This document shows, piece by piece, positions 44,057 through 53,696 of a DNA stretch of 64,000 nucleotides. Location: positions 1 to 64,000 of the forward strand of contig CANFOQ010000005.1 of assembly GCA_947448745.1 (NCBI GenBank), in the 5' to 3' direction. A program made the position numbers and the translations under genes. Source of the DNA: Comamonadaceae bacterium. GTDB taxonomy: Bacteria; Pseudomonadota; Gammaproteobacteria; Burkholderiales; Burkholderiaceae_C. The first letter of the stretch is position 1. Each line of letters opens with the position of its first letter. The notes below the pieces were generated by a model that ran no database searches, was not told the origin of the DNA, and saw nothing but the letters and a program-made list of their open reading frames with translations.

Positions 44057-45114
44057 CGAGGAGATCGTAGAAGCCGTCCAAATAAACGAGTAAACCAAGT
44101 AGCATAATGACTACGATACAAGTCATAATGAGCAATATGGGCCGCCCTATTACAGAAAATGAAATACAGGAATGAAAGACTATTTGCAATTACCCCGGGG
44201 AAAATCGAGATGAAAAGCGCCAAAAATTTATTAAATCTTTTAGTTTTAGGGCTCATAAATTTTTCAAACTCATGCAACGAATATGCGCCTATTGCTCGAT
44301 AATAAAAAAGATTCTTAGCTTTTCTCCAAGGTGATGAATCACACACACGCTGCTTCGCCATTTCAGAAAATGAGCTAAAACTCCAAACAAGCTCTGGCCA
44401 AATAAACAACCATATTTCAAATCCTCTGGAAGTCCACATAGCATTACCGTATCTAATCACAATCAACGGATCCGATATCACACTCACATTTTCAATGGGG
44501 GGAGATTGGAAGATAACACCAACATGAATAAATAAAGATCCGTAATACTTTTCTCGATTTCTTGCAAGCCAGGAACTTCGCCTAATAACCACACATCCAA
44601 TGAATGAAAGATAATTCATACATTCCGCGAATAAGTCTTCAATTTCATTTTTCCCAAAGTATTTATTTGAATTAAAATTTAATTGTCTTTCAACCAAAAC
44701 CATTGATAAATCAGAATTTCTAACCTCTGCATTAATAATGAAAAGATTCCTTGCATCACTTAACTCGGATAGTACTCTATCAATTGCTCCAGGCTTCAAT
44801 AAGTCATCGTCAGACATCAACCAGCAAAACTCTCCTGTTGCATATCCAACAGATTTGTCGTAATCGTGGTCAATTCCTGAATTATTTTTTTCTTGAAAAT
44901 ATCGAATATTAGGATAAAGCTCCAAATACTGCCCCAGTATTTCTGGAGTATTATCGGTTGAAGCACCATCAACCACAACAAGCTCAACGAACGAACCCAT
45001 CTGACAAATTATTGAATCTAATGTCTCCGCAATAAATTTGCCTCGATTATAGGTAGCAATACAAATAGACAGTCGAGGCTGATTAAAATTTATTTTTTGA
45101 ATTATATTTGACAT
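44053..45114 (-). CDS. family 2 glycosyltransferase (abequosyltransferase-like)
   Basis: A 353-residue GT2 enzyme: LSICIATYNRGKFIAETLDS, VVVDGASTDNTPEIL, FCWLMSDDDLLKPGAIDRVL. SDDD as the metal motif and IGCVVIRRSSWLARNREKYY resemble WbaV/abequosyltransferase-type enzymes that transfer dideoxy or deoxyhexoses. A hydrophobic stretch near the C-terminus (FNKFLALFISIFPGVIANSL) may tether it to the membrane. Coupled to the downstream SDR by ATGA. Confidence 0.82.
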   Translation of the reverse strand: MSNIIQKINFNQPRLSICIATYNRGKFIAETLDSIICQMGSFVELVVVDGASTDNTPEILGQYLELYPNIRYFQEKNNSGIDHDYDKSVGYATGEFCWLMSDDDLLKPGAIDRVLSELSDARNLFIINAEVRNSDLSMVLVERQLNFNSNKYFGKNEIEDLFAECMNYLSFIGCVVIRRSSWLARNREKYYGSLFIHVGVIFQSPPIENVSVISDPLIVIRYGNAMWTSRGFEIWLFIWPELVWSFSSFSEMAKQRVCDSSPWRKAKNLFYYRAIGAYSLHEFEKFMSPKTKRFNKFLALFISIFPGVIANSLSFLYFIFCNRAAHIAHYDLYRSHYATWFTRLFGRLLRSPR

Positions 45115-45139
45115 TAAATTTTAATTTGAACAATTATAG

Positions 45140-46231
45140 TCACGAATTAATAATATTTGAATATAATAAAAAATGCTGTCTAGCAATGCCTTGCCAACCA
45201 TCAAGATCGATATCTGGATTAAAATTACGCTTGCAATTTGCATATTTTTTTAGTGCCGACTTCATTTCAATAGTATCGTTTACCTTGGCATAGTATACAT
45301 TACTCTTAATATCATATCCATTTAATTTAAGAGATGTTGTTATGACAAATGCTCCGTTGAGTATTGCACCATGAAGTGACGTATTCCACTCACCGCCACC
45401 TAAACGAAACGGCAAAATTACTGCATCTGCAACTGCCAATAAATTAGCTATCTCGCTAACTGGAAGATAACCTGTAATAACAACTTTGCCAGTCCATGGC
45501 TTAGAAGTTGCATAATTCGATATTTTTAGGAAATACTCACTTTTATCATCTACTTCGCCTGCAATAACGATCTGATCATTAGCCGCATCAGCTATTTCAA
45601 ATAGCAATTCAACACCCTTATGGGGGTAGATAAAGCCAAAGAAAACTACCAGCCTTTTTTGACCGTTCAAATACTGTTTTTTAAATTCTTTTTTCTCAGT
45701 TTGATCTAACTCAGCATATGGAATCGCAGATGCGTTGGGAATGAATAGAGTCTTCTTGCACCACAATACCCAACGAAGCTGGGAATGTAAATTTTCTCTA
45801 TAGTGTGGACGAACAAAGACTAAGCAACCCGGCACAATTGATTTAAGAACAATTTTAAGTATATCTCGTCTGCTATACCCTTCGTGCCAAGTTTGAACAA
45901 CTTTTTTTTGCATGCAAAACGCGATTAAAGGTATTATCCATGGCAATAAGCCCCTACCATAACCTTGGGTTGGATACTGTATATGAACTATATCGGGTTT
46001 CCATTTATTGATAACCTTTACAACATTATTTATCTCGTAAAGACCCCACTTTTTGATAACGGGAAAAACTTCAATATCTTCAACTAGCTTCGTATCTTCT
46101 GCTTGCGTACTGGTCAGTACACCCACGCGTACATTACTATAAGCAATGATTGCTTTTGCCAAATTGAAACTGTAATCGCCAACCCCACATCTCATAGGTG
46201 GGAAAGAGCCAATTACAAGCAATATCCGCAT
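45140..46231 (-). CDS. family 4 glycosyltransferase
   Basis: A 363-residue GT-B fold retaining glycosyltransferase: MRILLVIGSFPPMRCGVGDY at the N-terminus (sugar-acceptor domain), PDIVHIQYPTQGYGRG, then the nucleotide-sugar domain VVFFGFIYPHKGVELLFEIA and GEWNTSLHGAILNGAFVITT in place of the usual E-x7-E region. ADAVILPFRLGG is typical. The sugar donor is unknown. Two bases separate it from the upstream methyltransferase gene. Confidence 0.82.
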   Translation of the reverse strand: MRILLVIGSFPPMRCGVGDYSFNLAKAIIAYSNVRVGVLTSTQAEDTKLVEDIEVFPVIKKWGLYEINNVVKVINKWKPDIVHIQYPTQGYGRGLLPWIIPLIAFCMQKKVVQTWHEGYSRRDILKIVLKSIVPGCLVFVRPHYRENLHSQLRWVLWCKKTLFIPNASAIPYAELDQTEKKEFKKQYLNGQKRLVVFFGFIYPHKGVELLFEIADAANDQIVIAGEVDDKSEYFLKISNYATSKPWTGKVVITGYLPVSEIANLLAVADAVILPFRLGGGEWNTSLHGAILNGAFVITTSLKLNGYDIKSNVYYAKVNDTIEMKSALKKYANCKRNFNPDIDLDGWQGIARQHFLLYSNIINS

Positions 46232-46233
46232 CG

Positions 46234-46956
46234 TTAATCAGATTTTTTTAATACCAGCCAACCAAAGGTATATTGCTTCCCAGCACAATCAATAGGTTTA
46301 TCTTGTCCGATATAATTCATTTCCCCCACCGGAGTTAAACCATATGAAGCTGCTTCTATAATAAAATCAGCTACTTCCTCTTTAGAAAATATTCTCCAAT
46401 CCATCCCAAAAAATTGTATGCCAGTTGTATCAATTTTTTCAGGCCAGTAATCGAATGACGAAATAAAGTAACCGCCGGGTTGTAATAAACGGGACATTTC
46501 TTTCAGCAAGGCGTTACTGTCAAAATCATGCTCAATAACCGAAATTGAAGTAATCGCCTTAAATGAAGTGTCTGCGAACTTCGTATGCATGAAATTAGTC
46601 ACTTCGTAGTGAATGGATTCCTGAAAAGGCATTTTGTTCAAATCCGGGTTCAGATCGGCACCCGTCAGATTTGAAAAGCCCACCTTGTGTAACGAAGCCA
46701 GTATCTCTGATGAATAGCAACCAATATCCAGTATGGGTTCATTCATCTTTATGTTGCTTTCAATAAAATTGACCGTAGCAAACACATCCCAACTTTTAAT
46801 CCAATCACCCATAACAACGCCACTTACCAAACCCCACCTTCTAAGGATAGACTTCAAACGAGAATCAGGCTGGTCAACATAAGATGCACCTTTTTTAATT
46901 AACTCTTCGCGCGCAGAACTGATTTGATTACTATTTTGCAATACTTGCATAGTCAT
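46234..46956 (-). CDS. class I SAM-dependent methyltransferase
   Basis: A 240-residue methyltransferase. SAM motif PILDIGCYSSEILASLHKVG, acidic LTGADLNPDLN, motif III-like LLKEMSRLLQPGGYFISSFD. No zinc or membrane segment. It is likely an O-methyltransferase acting on a sugar of the repeat unit or on its non-reducing end. The start may be two codons later (second ATG). Confidence 0.75.
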   Translation of the reverse strand: MTMQVLQNSNQISSAREELIKKGASYVDQPDSRLKSILRRWGLVSGVVMGDWIKSWDVFATVNFIESNIKMNEPILDIGCYSSEILASLHKVGFSNLTGADLNPDLNKMPFQESIHYEVTNFMHTKFADTSFKAITSISVIEHDFDSNALLKEMSRLLQPGGYFISSFDYWPEKIDTTGIQFFGMDWRIFSKEEVADFIIEAASYGLTPVGEMNYIGQDKPIDCAGKQYTFGWLVLKKSD

Positions 46957-47000
46957 TTTTTACTCTTTCCAAATTGTGAATTTTTGAATAATGTCAAATT

Positions 47001-47837
47001 TTAAGATTTATTTTGTGGAAGCTTGAACCATATATCTTGAAGATTGAAAGATGCACCATTATGTCCCACTAACCCCTCTTGTAGATCCGTCTGCTTATGT
47101 ATTTTGTAACCGTAATCAAGGAATCGCTCTAACAGTTGTCTGGTAGTAGTTTCATTTCGTTCCAACCACCATGAATTAAATTCGCAAAATATATTTAAAA
47201 TTCTTTTTTCTCTGAGCATATTATTCATTCCATCAAGTACATTAGGTTCATAACCTTCAACATCTATTTTTATTAGTTTTATAAGAGGCACTGAAATCAA
47301 TGGTTCAAAAGTATCTAAAGCAATGACTGGGATTTGAAGGGTAATAAAACTTGGGTCACTTTTCATGATACTTGGTGAGTGCAAATGCTGGGTAGTTGGT
47401 AAAAATAAATTTACGATCCCGATGTTCTTACCTACTGCAGACTTAGTAAGCATCACATTTTGTATACTTGATTCTTTAATTGCATCCTCGATCACTTTGC
47501 TTGCAATTGGACTTGGCTCGAATGCAAAAACCTTCCCTTTCGCTCCCACCAAAGTCGCTCCAAGCGTAGTGTAATGTCCAAAATTTGCACCCACATCAAT
47601 TATAATATCCCCTGCTTCTACACATTCTTTGAACCACTCCGTCTCAATTGGTTCATATATTCCAAGGAACATTCTTCGTTGTATTACCTCTCGCAAATCA
47701 AGATATAAATTGGCTTGGTTAACAACTGACTTCACCTTTCCACCTGTTAAAAATCCTAACGCACGCGATGCTTTTTCTCTTCCAACTGGGAGATTTTGAA
47801 TTATTTTTTGATAAAGGGGACTCGAGTAGTGTTTCAT
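47001..47837 (-). CDS. FkbM-family methyltransferase
   Basis: A 278-residue FkbM-type O-methyltransferase starting MKHYSSPLYQKIIQNLPVGR at the ATG at 47837. Motifs: GDIIIDVGANFGHYTTLGAT, VFAFEPSPIASKVIEDAI, and the family signature LIKLIKIDVEGYEPNVLDGM. It likely O-methylates a sugar hydroxyl. A second FkbM gene lies directly upstream; the two share the domain but little else. Confidence 0.82.
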   Translation of the reverse strand: MKHYSSPLYQKIIQNLPVGREKASRALGFLTGGKVKSVVNQANLYLDLREVIQRRMFLGIYEPIETEWFKECVEAGDIIIDVGANFGHYTTLGATLVGAKGKVFAFEPSPIASKVIEDAIKESSIQNVMLTKSAVGKNIGIVNLFLPTTQHLHSPSIMKSDPSFITLQIPVIALDTFEPLISVPLIKLIKIDVEGYEPNVLDGMNNMLREKRILNIFCEFNSWWLERNETTTRQLLERFLDYGYKIHKQTDLQEGLVGHNGASFNLQDIWFKLPQNKS

Positions 47838-47939
47838 AGTACGTTCTTCCAATTTGTAAATATTTATTGCTTGAAAAAAATACAATTAAGTGTGTTTTTT
47901 AAAATAATAGCTTACATCATATTACTAATTTTAATGCCT

Positions 47940-48809
47940 TCAATTTGGAGATTCAAATTTGTAATTGATAGTACCTGAATCGCATCGACCACATTTCATC
48001 CAACGCTCCACATCCTCTGGTATTATTAATTTATTGTTATGATCGGCAGTTCGAGCTTCATATCCATCTTTCCAAAACAAATTAAATATATCTTGGAAAT
48101 TAGGATTAATGCCATCAGGATGATATTCGCTCAAACATATCTCTAAAACCCAAACTGGTCTTGGCTTCATTCTCAATGCAGATTTAGCGCCAAGTAGAAC
48201 TTGGTATTCCATGCCTTCGACGTCTATTTTGATAAATATTTTTTTTTGATCAAACCTGTTTCCTAAAAGAATATCCAGCGTTGATAGCGCAATATTTTGG
48301 CGAAACATTTTAGATGCTCCCGCCCAGCTACCAATCAAAGATGCCCCCGTGCTCGAACCTCCAAATAAAGTCGCTACACCCGGATGCTCAGCCAATCCAA
48401 CTGGGAATATTTCAATCCCCTCCCATTTGTTGGCTATTATATTACTATAAAGATATTCTAGATTTTTTTGCAATGGCTCAACTGCTAGAACATGTAAATC
48501 CGCCTTCAGTGCAAGACAAGAATAAAAGCCAATATTCGCTCCAATATCTATAAATACATCCGAGCGTTCGAATATTTTTTTAAAAAGACTTACTTCATTA
48601 ATTTCAAATACCCCATCCTGCATGCCTATATGGTGTATTGAATTTGTTCCTTTAAATTTAAATCCATAAGGAGTCATTTTTAGTTTTGTTGATCTAGACA
48701 AAAAGGCAGAACGGATATCACTTAGCCACCATTTTGTACGAGTTTTAAAGTTATTTAAATTAACAATCCATGAAAATTTCTTTAAATATTTCTTCATTTC
48801 TTTGTTCAT
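47940..48809 (-). CDS. FkbM-family methyltransferase
   Basis: A 289-residue FkbM-type enzyme starting MNKEMKKYLKKFSWIVNLNN at the ATG at 48809, which shares one base with the wzx stop (TAATG). Motifs DVFIDIGANIGFYSCLALKA, HVLAVEPLQKNLEYLYSNII, and KKIFIKIDVEGMEYQVLLGA. The N-terminal 50 residues are basic. Likely O-methylation of a sugar in the repeat unit. About 100 non-coding bases separate it from the other FkbM gene. Confidence 0.82.
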   Translation of the reverse strand: MNKEMKKYLKKFSWIVNLNNFKTRTKWWLSDIRSAFLSRSTKLKMTPYGFKFKGTNSIHHIGMQDGVFEINEVSLFKKIFERSDVFIDIGANIGFYSCLALKADLHVLAVEPLQKNLEYLYSNIIANKWEGIEIFPVGLAEHPGVATLFGGSSTGASLIGSWAGASKMFRQNIALSTLDILLGNRFDQKKIFIKIDVEGMEYQVLLGAKSALRMKPRPVWVLEICLSEYHPDGINPNFQDIFNLFWKDGYEARTADHNNKLIIPEDVERWMKCGRCDSGTINYKFESPN

Positions 48810-50320
48810 TACGCATCTCCTAATTCTACGTTGTCTTTTAAATATTTTGCCCATCTATTTTTTACATTTGCACCTTGCACTATCATAATAATCGATACCA
48901 TTGAAAATATAGAAGATGCGCTGATTAGATACACATTGGTTAAGTAAGCCCCTTCTACATAAATTAATTTCCAACCAATAAATCCTAAAACTAGTGAGGC
49001 TCCAAGTGGAACAGTAATGTCATGTATTAACAACTTAAAACCCTCTTCCTTAAGTAAATGCTGATGCGTAATCCAAGTGCCGAAAATTATGTATATTAAA
49101 TTTAATATTGCCCATGCAAGCGCCCCACCTACTGCACCATATGTCATTACAAAAAAAATTGTAAGTGGTATATATACTATTATAAGGGAAGCTACTATCG
49201 TCAATGGTATTTTTGTATGACCATAGGCCAATTGTAGTGCATAAGGGAATATCATTATACCGTTTAACGCTGTTCCTATAATTAATAAAATAAGAATTGG
49301 CGCTACTGTTGACGCTAAACCAATATTGTTTGTCCATAAAAATAAAATATCTTTTGCTAAAATTATTATGGCTACTGTTGTTGGAAAAACTATTGCAGCG
49401 AGAAAAAATATGCCTGTTCTATATAGCCTAATGATCTTTTCCTCGTCACGTAAAAAAACTAGAGACGCGAGGCGAGGGTATATTACATTGAAAATCGGTG
49501 TCAATAATATTAATAATCCATTTGCCAGAGTCATAGCCAGCATATAGCGGCCGAAATCTTCTAAGTCAAGCATTTTACTCAAAATTACCTTGTCCAATTG
49601 CATCAGGATAATTGACAATACAGCAAGTCCACTCATGCCTGCTGAAAACCTCCAGATATTTTTTAATTCATTAATATCAAACTGAATATTCCTTAGCCCC
49701 CCTATAACTCGCCATGCGCCCAATCGCATTGCGCCCGCATGAATAAGTCCTACGCATGCTTGCCAGATGAATAAGGCCTCAATCGTCGGGGAGACAAATG
49801 CCAACACTGCTATTGCACCTAAGTTTGAAATTGTCACCATGACCATATTGATAGCGCTCGATACAGTTATCCGCTGCGCGCCCATCAAAGCGCCTTGGTA
49901 CAAGCCGATGGGCCAGCGGAACGCTACGACAAGCCCCATCAGCATCACGGCGTGCGAAATCGTTGCTGGTGAGAGCTGTTTGGATTTCAACCAATAGCTC
50001 GCAATCAACGGGGCAAGCGCCAAAATAAATAATGCAATTGCTCCCGCTACGCACCAATAAACCACCGCAAGTGTATGCAAAAGCTTGCCTGCTTCTTTTA
50101 AATTCCCCAATGCCGAACAACGCGCAACCTGACGGTTTATGGTAGGGGCCATCCCCATATCAAGAAGACTCAACACTGCTTGAGTTGTTACAAAAAAACC
50201 TATTAATCCATAGGCTTCTACACCAAGATAATTTATATAAAACGGAACAACTGCAAATCCGATCAGTGCGGACCAGATCGAATTAGCTAAGCCTGCCAGC
50301 AGATTGCGACTTGGGGTCAC
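48809..50320 (-). CDS. wzx: O-antigen/capsule repeat-unit flippase
   Basis: A 503-residue polysaccharide-biosynthesis (MOP superfamily) protein with 12-14 membrane helices. It starts MTPSRNLLAGLANSIWSALI and continues LGVEAYGLIGFFVTTQAVLS, the usual Wzx opening (Y-L-G-x-E-x-Y-G-L). It moves undecaprenyl-linked repeat units across the inner membrane for polymerisation by Wzy. The gene begins six bases after gmd ends. Confidence 0.9.
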   Translation of the reverse strand: MTPSRNLLAGLANSIWSALIGFAVVPFYINYLGVEAYGLIGFFVTTQAVLSLLDMGMAPTINRQVARCSALGNLKEAGKLLHTLAVVYWCVAGAIALFILALAPLIASYWLKSKQLSPATISHAVMLMGLVVAFRWPIGLYQGALMGAQRITVSSAINMVMVTISNLGAIAVLAFVSPTIEALFIWQACVGLIHAGAMRLGAWRVIGGLRNIQFDINELKNIWRFSAGMSGLAVLSIILMQLDKVILSKMLDLEDFGRYMLAMTLANGLLILLTPIFNVIYPRLASLVFLRDEEKIIRLYRTGIFFLAAIVFPTTVAIIILAKDILFLWTNNIGLASTVAPILILLIIGTALNGIMIFPYALQLAYGHTKIPLTIVASLIIVYIPLTIFFVMTYGAVGGALAWAILNLIYIIFGTWITHQHLLKEEGFKLLIHDITVPLGASLVLGFIGWKLIYVEGAYLTNVYLISASSIFSMVSIIMIVQGANVKNRWAKYLKDNVELGDA

Positions 50321-50326
50321 ATAAGC

Positions 50327-51415
50327 CTATTCGTGATAAGTGTTCGTAGAGTAACCATGACTTTTTACCAGTTCATCGCGTTCGGCTGCTTTTAGATCTT
50401 CCCGCACCATTTCCTTGACCAATTCGCTGAAGGTGATTTTGGGCTCCCAACCAAGCTTCCCCTTGGCTTTGGATGGATCACCAAGTAGCGTTTCAACCTC
50501 CGTTGGACGAAAATAGCGCGAATCAACGGAGACGATGCATTTGCCTGATTCGTCAAAGCCTTTTTCATCCACCCCTTGCCCCTCCCAATGAACGTGGATG
50601 CCCAGCTCTTTTGCAGCTTCGTTAACAAAGTCCCGAACACTGTATTGCAAGCCAGTGGCAATGACAAAGTCTTCCGGCTGATCTTGCTGCAACATGAGCC
50701 ACTGCATTTCCACATAGTCTTTGGCGTGCCCCCAGTCTCGCTTTGCGTCCAGGTTGCCCAGATAAAGGCGGTCTTGTAGGCCCAACTTGATGCGGGACAA
50801 GGCACGTGTGATCTTGCGGGTGACAAAATTTTCACCGCGAATAGGTGATTCATGATTAAAGAGAATACCGTTGCAGGCATACATGCCATAGGCTTCACGG
50901 TAATTCACAGTGATCCAGTATGCGTAAAGCTTGGCTACGGCATACGGACTGCGAGGGTAGAAAGGTGTCGTCTCCCTCTGTGGAGTCTCTTGCACCAAAC
51001 CATAGAGCTCAGATGTAGAAGCTTGGTAGAAGCGTGTTTTCTTTTCAAGCCCCAGGATGCGAATGGCCTCAAGCATACGCAATGGGCCGATGGCATCAAC
51101 ATCGGCCGTGTACTCAGGTGACTCAAAACTCACTGCCACATGACTCATTGCAGCGAGGTTGTAAATTTCGTCCGGTTGGATTTTTTGAATCAGTCGAATA
51201 AGGTTTGACGAATCAGTTAGATCACCATGATGAAGAAAGAATCGAACATCCGTTTCATGAGGATCACGGTACAAATGATCAATCCTGGCGGTATTAAAGG
51301 ATGAAGCACGTCGTTTGATTCCGTGAACTGTGTAGCCTTTTTCAAGCAGAAGTTCCGCCAAATAGGCACCATCTTGTCCCGTGATACCCGTTATGAGAGC
51401 AACTTTATTCGTCAT
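50327..51415 (-). CDS. gmd: GDP-mannose 4,6-dehydratase
   Basis: A 362-residue Gmd, full length: [40 protein letters not shown] (Thr-Ser-Glu catalytic set), [20 protein letters not shown] (Y-x-x-x-K), [20 protein letters not shown]. It converts GDP-D-mannose to GDP-4-keto-6-deoxy-D-mannose, precursor of GDP-rhamnose, fucose, perosamine and related sugars. It lies directly downstream of manC, which supplies GDP-mannose. Confidence 0.96.
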   Translation of the reverse strand: MTNKVALITGITGQDGAYLAELLLEKGYTVHGIKRRASSFNTARIDHLYRDPHETDVRFFLHHGDLTDSSNLIRLIQKIQPDEIYNLAAMSHVAVSFESPEYTADVDAIGPLRMLEAIRILGLEKKTRFYQASTSELYGLVQETPQRETTPFYPRSPYAVAKLYAYWITVNYREAYGMYACNGILFNHESPIRGENFVTRKITRALSRIKLGLQDRLYLGNLDAKRDWGHAKDYVEMQWLMLQQDQPEDFVIATGLQYSVRDFVNEAAKELGIHVHWEGQGVDEKGFDESGKCIVSVDSRYFRPTEVETLLGDPSKAKGKLGWEPKITFSELVKEMVREDLKAAERDELVKSHGYSTNTYHE

Positions 51416-51426
51416 GCAAATACTTC

Positions 51427-52824
51427 CTAATTTCTTCCATAAGTGTCTTCAAACCGAACAATATCGTCCTCACCCAAATAACTGCCCGACTGCACCTCAA
51501 TCAACTCCAGGTCCGTCTTGCCGGGGTTCTCCAGGCGGTGTTTCACGCCCAAAGGGATGTAGGTGCTTTGGTTCTCGGACAGCAGCACTTCTTCCTCGCC
51601 ACGAGTCACCAGCGCCGTGCCTTTCACCACAATCCAATGCTCGGCGCGGTGGTGGTGCATTTGCAAACTCAGCTTGGCACCAGGGCGCACCGTGATGCGT
51701 TTCACCTGATGCCGCTCGCCCACGTCCACGCTGTCGTAGGTGCCCCAAGGCCGCGCCACTTTGCGGTGCTGCACGGATTGTTCAATCTGCTCGGCGTCCA
51801 AAAGCGCGACCACTTGCTTGACTTGCTCCACATGGTCTTTGTGGGCCACCAGCAAGGCGTCTGGCGTGTCCACAATCAGCAAGTCTTGCGTGCCCAAGGC
51901 CACCACGGGGCGGTGCGGCGCATGCACATAGGTGTTGCTGGCGTGAAGCACATGGCCTTGGCCATCCACACGGTTGCCCAGCGGGTCGGCGGGCGTGAGG
52001 TCGGCCACTGCGTTCCAGCTGCCCACATCACTCCAAGCGCTGGCAAAGGGCACCACGGCCACGTTGGCATGGTGCTCCATCACGGCGTAGTCAATGCTCT
52101 CGGACCGACAAGCGGCAAAGGTTTTGGCGTCGGGCCGCACGAACTGGCCGTCGGTGGCGGCCTGCGCCATGGCGTCTGTGCAGGACTTCAAAATGTCTGA
52201 GGCGTGTTCTTCCAAAGCATGCAACAAGGTGTGGGCGCTGCATAAAAAGATGCCGCCGTTCCACAAAGCTTGGCCACTCAACAGCAGCGCTTGCGCTTTG
52301 TCCAAGGCTGGTTTCTCGGTGAAGCCTTCCACCTGAAACGCACCATCTGCGCGGGCACTGCCCTGGCGGATGTAGCCATAGGCGGTGCTGGGGAAACTGG
52401 GCGCGATGCCAAAGGTGACGATGGCGCCCTGCTGTGCCGCAGCCACGCCCTGCTGCACCACCTTGGCAAAGGCTGACAGGTCGGGAATGTGGTGGTCTGA
52501 AGGGCAAAACAACAGCAGGTCTTCGGGCTTGGCCGTGAGCGCCGCGATGGCCATGGCCGCAGCCGTGTTGCGCGGCATGGGCTCGAGCAACACCGTGCCC
52601 TGCACCTTGGCCGCTTGCATGGCTTCTGCCACCAAAAACCGGTGTTCATCCGACGCCACGCACACCACGCGGCTGCCGAATGCAGCCACCCGCTCTAGCG
52701 TCAGCTGCAACAGGCTTTTGCCTTCAATCAGCGGCACAAATTGTTTGGGAAAGCTCTTGCGGCTCAGCGGCCACAAGCGGGTGCCCGAGCCGCCGCAAAG
52801 AATGACAGGCGTGATGGAGGTCAT
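51427..52824 (-). CDS. manC: mannose-1-phosphate guanylyltransferase / mannose-6-phosphate isomerase
   Basis: A 465-residue bifunctional enzyme. The N-terminal nucleotidyltransferase shows [20 protein letters not shown] and the [10 protein letters not shown] motif; the C-terminal cupin isomerase shows [20 protein letters not shown] and [15 protein letters not shown]. It makes GDP-mannose for gmd. Unusually, its ATG overlaps by four bases (ATGA) the stop of a HEPN-domain toxin-like gene, so its translation is coupled to that gene. Confidence 0.96.
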   Translation of the reverse strand: MTSITPVILCGGSGTRLWPLSRKSFPKQFVPLIEGKSLLQLTLERVAAFGSRVVCVASDEHRFLVAEAMQAAKVQGTVLLEPMPRNTAAAMAIAALTAKPEDLLLFCPSDHHIPDLSAFAKVVQQGVAAAQQGAIVTFGIAPSFPSTAYGYIRQGSARADGAFQVEGFTEKPALDKAQALLLSGQALWNGGIFLCSAHTLLHALEEHASDILKSCTDAMAQAATDGQFVRPDAKTFAACRSESIDYAVMEHHANVAVVPFASAWSDVGSWNAVADLTPADPLGNRVDGQGHVLHASNTYVHAPHRPVVALGTQDLLIVDTPDALLVAHKDHVEQVKQVVALLDAEQIEQSVQHRKVARPWGTYDSVDVGERHQVKRITVRPGAKLSLQMHHHRAEHWIVVKGTALVTRGEEEVLLSENQSTYIPLGVKHRLENPGKTDLELIEVQSGSYLGEDDIVRFEDTYGRN

Positions 52825-53300
52825 GCGGGGGAGAGTTTGATGATTTGGGTGGTGAGGCGGTTTGCCGCATCAAGCAGGACAGGCACAAAGCGATGCCCTG
52901 CCTGCAAAGCGCTCTTCAAAACCATGGTGTCTTCGATGTATTCGTGCACCATCTGGTTGCGCAGGCGGCGCATGGTCATCCAAGCGTCTGCCGAAGCGAT
53001 CCAACCCAGTTTTTCGGCGCGGTCCAGGTTTTCAAGGGCGGCACCGGTTTTCTCGCCCATGGCGTCCAACAACTGGGGCAGCAACTTGTCGCCCAAGTTG
53101 TCTTGCAATCGGCTGAAACGACTGACAAAGGCGTCCAAACGCTCAGCCAGCAGGGCGTCCATTGGGCTTGAATGCACAAATTCGATGGTGTGCGGGTCCG
53201 AAAAAAGCCGCTCGTCTGTTTCCTGCAAGTACTGGCATTCTTTCAAGGTGATGCGGCTTAAAAACTGCAACCGCGCCCACTGCTCTTCAGCCACCTTCAC
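52821..53300 (-). CDS. HEPN-domain protein, HepT-like, third module
   Basis: A 159-residue all-helical HEPN protein starting at a GTG that overlaps the MNT stop (GTGA). The RNase motif R-x4-H-x-Y is intact as RNQMVHEY (Arg114, His119, Tyr121). In the HepT/MntA pairs the nucleotidyltransferase adds AMP to this Tyr to silence the HEPN RNase. Its stop overlaps manC. The placement makes it the distal toxin of a module lying inside the capsule operon. Confidence 0.82.
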   Translation of the reverse strand: MKVAEEQWARLQFLSRITLKECQYLQETDERLFSDPHTIEFVHSSPMDALLAERLDAFVSRFSRLQDNLGDKLLPQLLDAMGEKTGAALENLDRAEKLGWIASADAWMTMRRLRNQMVHEYIEDTMVLKSALQAGHRFVPVLLDAANRLTTQIIKLSPA

Positions 53301-53596
53301 AGAGGTACCCCTTGCTGCGCCGCCACGCGGTGAATGGCCAGCTCTTGCAGATTCGGCGCTTTCAGCAGCACATCCACATGCCGCCCTTCAAAGGCCCGCG
53401 ACAAGCGGCTGGCAATTTGCGCCGACATCAAGGCCGGTTCGGCCAAGGCTTGCGGCACCTCGATCATCAAGTCCACATCCCCGCCCCGCGCTTGGTCGTC
53501 CACCCTGGAACCAAACAAAGTCACCCTCGCACCCTCCCCCAACACCGCTTGGGCGGTGCTGTTGATGGTGTCGATTTGGGTGGGGGTGAGGCGCAT
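53297..53596 (-). CDS. MNT-type minimal nucleotidyltransferase antitoxin, third module
   Basis: A 99-residue minimal nucleotidyltransferase: VTLFGSRVDDQARGGDVDLM carries the G-S-x9-D-x-D active site. MRLTPTQIDTINSTAQAVLG at the N-terminus is nearly identical to that of the first module. Family members neutralise the adjacent HEPN toxin by adenylylation. The gene starts eleven bases after a possible 29-residue ORF. Confidence 0.82.
   Translation of the reverse strand: MRLTPTQIDTINSTAQAVLGEGARVTLFGSRVDDQARGGDVDLMIEVPQALAEPALMSAQIASRLSRAFEGRHVDVLLKAPNLQELAIHRVAAQQGVPL
53522..53596. repeat. 75-bp segment repeated at 54918-54992
   Basis: The start of this MNT gene and the start of the first-module MNT gene share 74 of 75 bases (one C/T change), while the remainder of the two genes is clearly diverged. 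It is coding in both, encoding the N-terminal 25 residues. A recent duplication or gene-conversion tract. Confidence 0.92.
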
Positions 53597-53606
53597 GTTT
53601 TAGTGC

Positions 53607-53696
53607 TCAGGATTTCTCAGCCGGGAAGTCAGCCAGCAACGCGCACAGTTCCGCAGCCAGCCTTCGGGTTTCTTGAAGGTAGAGGTCAAGCCGCAT
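53607..53696 (-). CDS. possible 29-residue ORF coupled to the middle MNT gene
   Basis: It starts at an ATG inside the last codons of the middle MNT gene (11-base overlap) and encodes MRLDLYLQETRRLAAELCAL followed by nine residues, mostly helical. It sits where a HEPN partner would be expected. It could be a mini-partner or the relic of a deleted HEPN gene. No homology recognised. Confidence 0.35.
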   Translation of the reverse strand: MRLDLYLQETRRLAAELCALLADFPAEKS

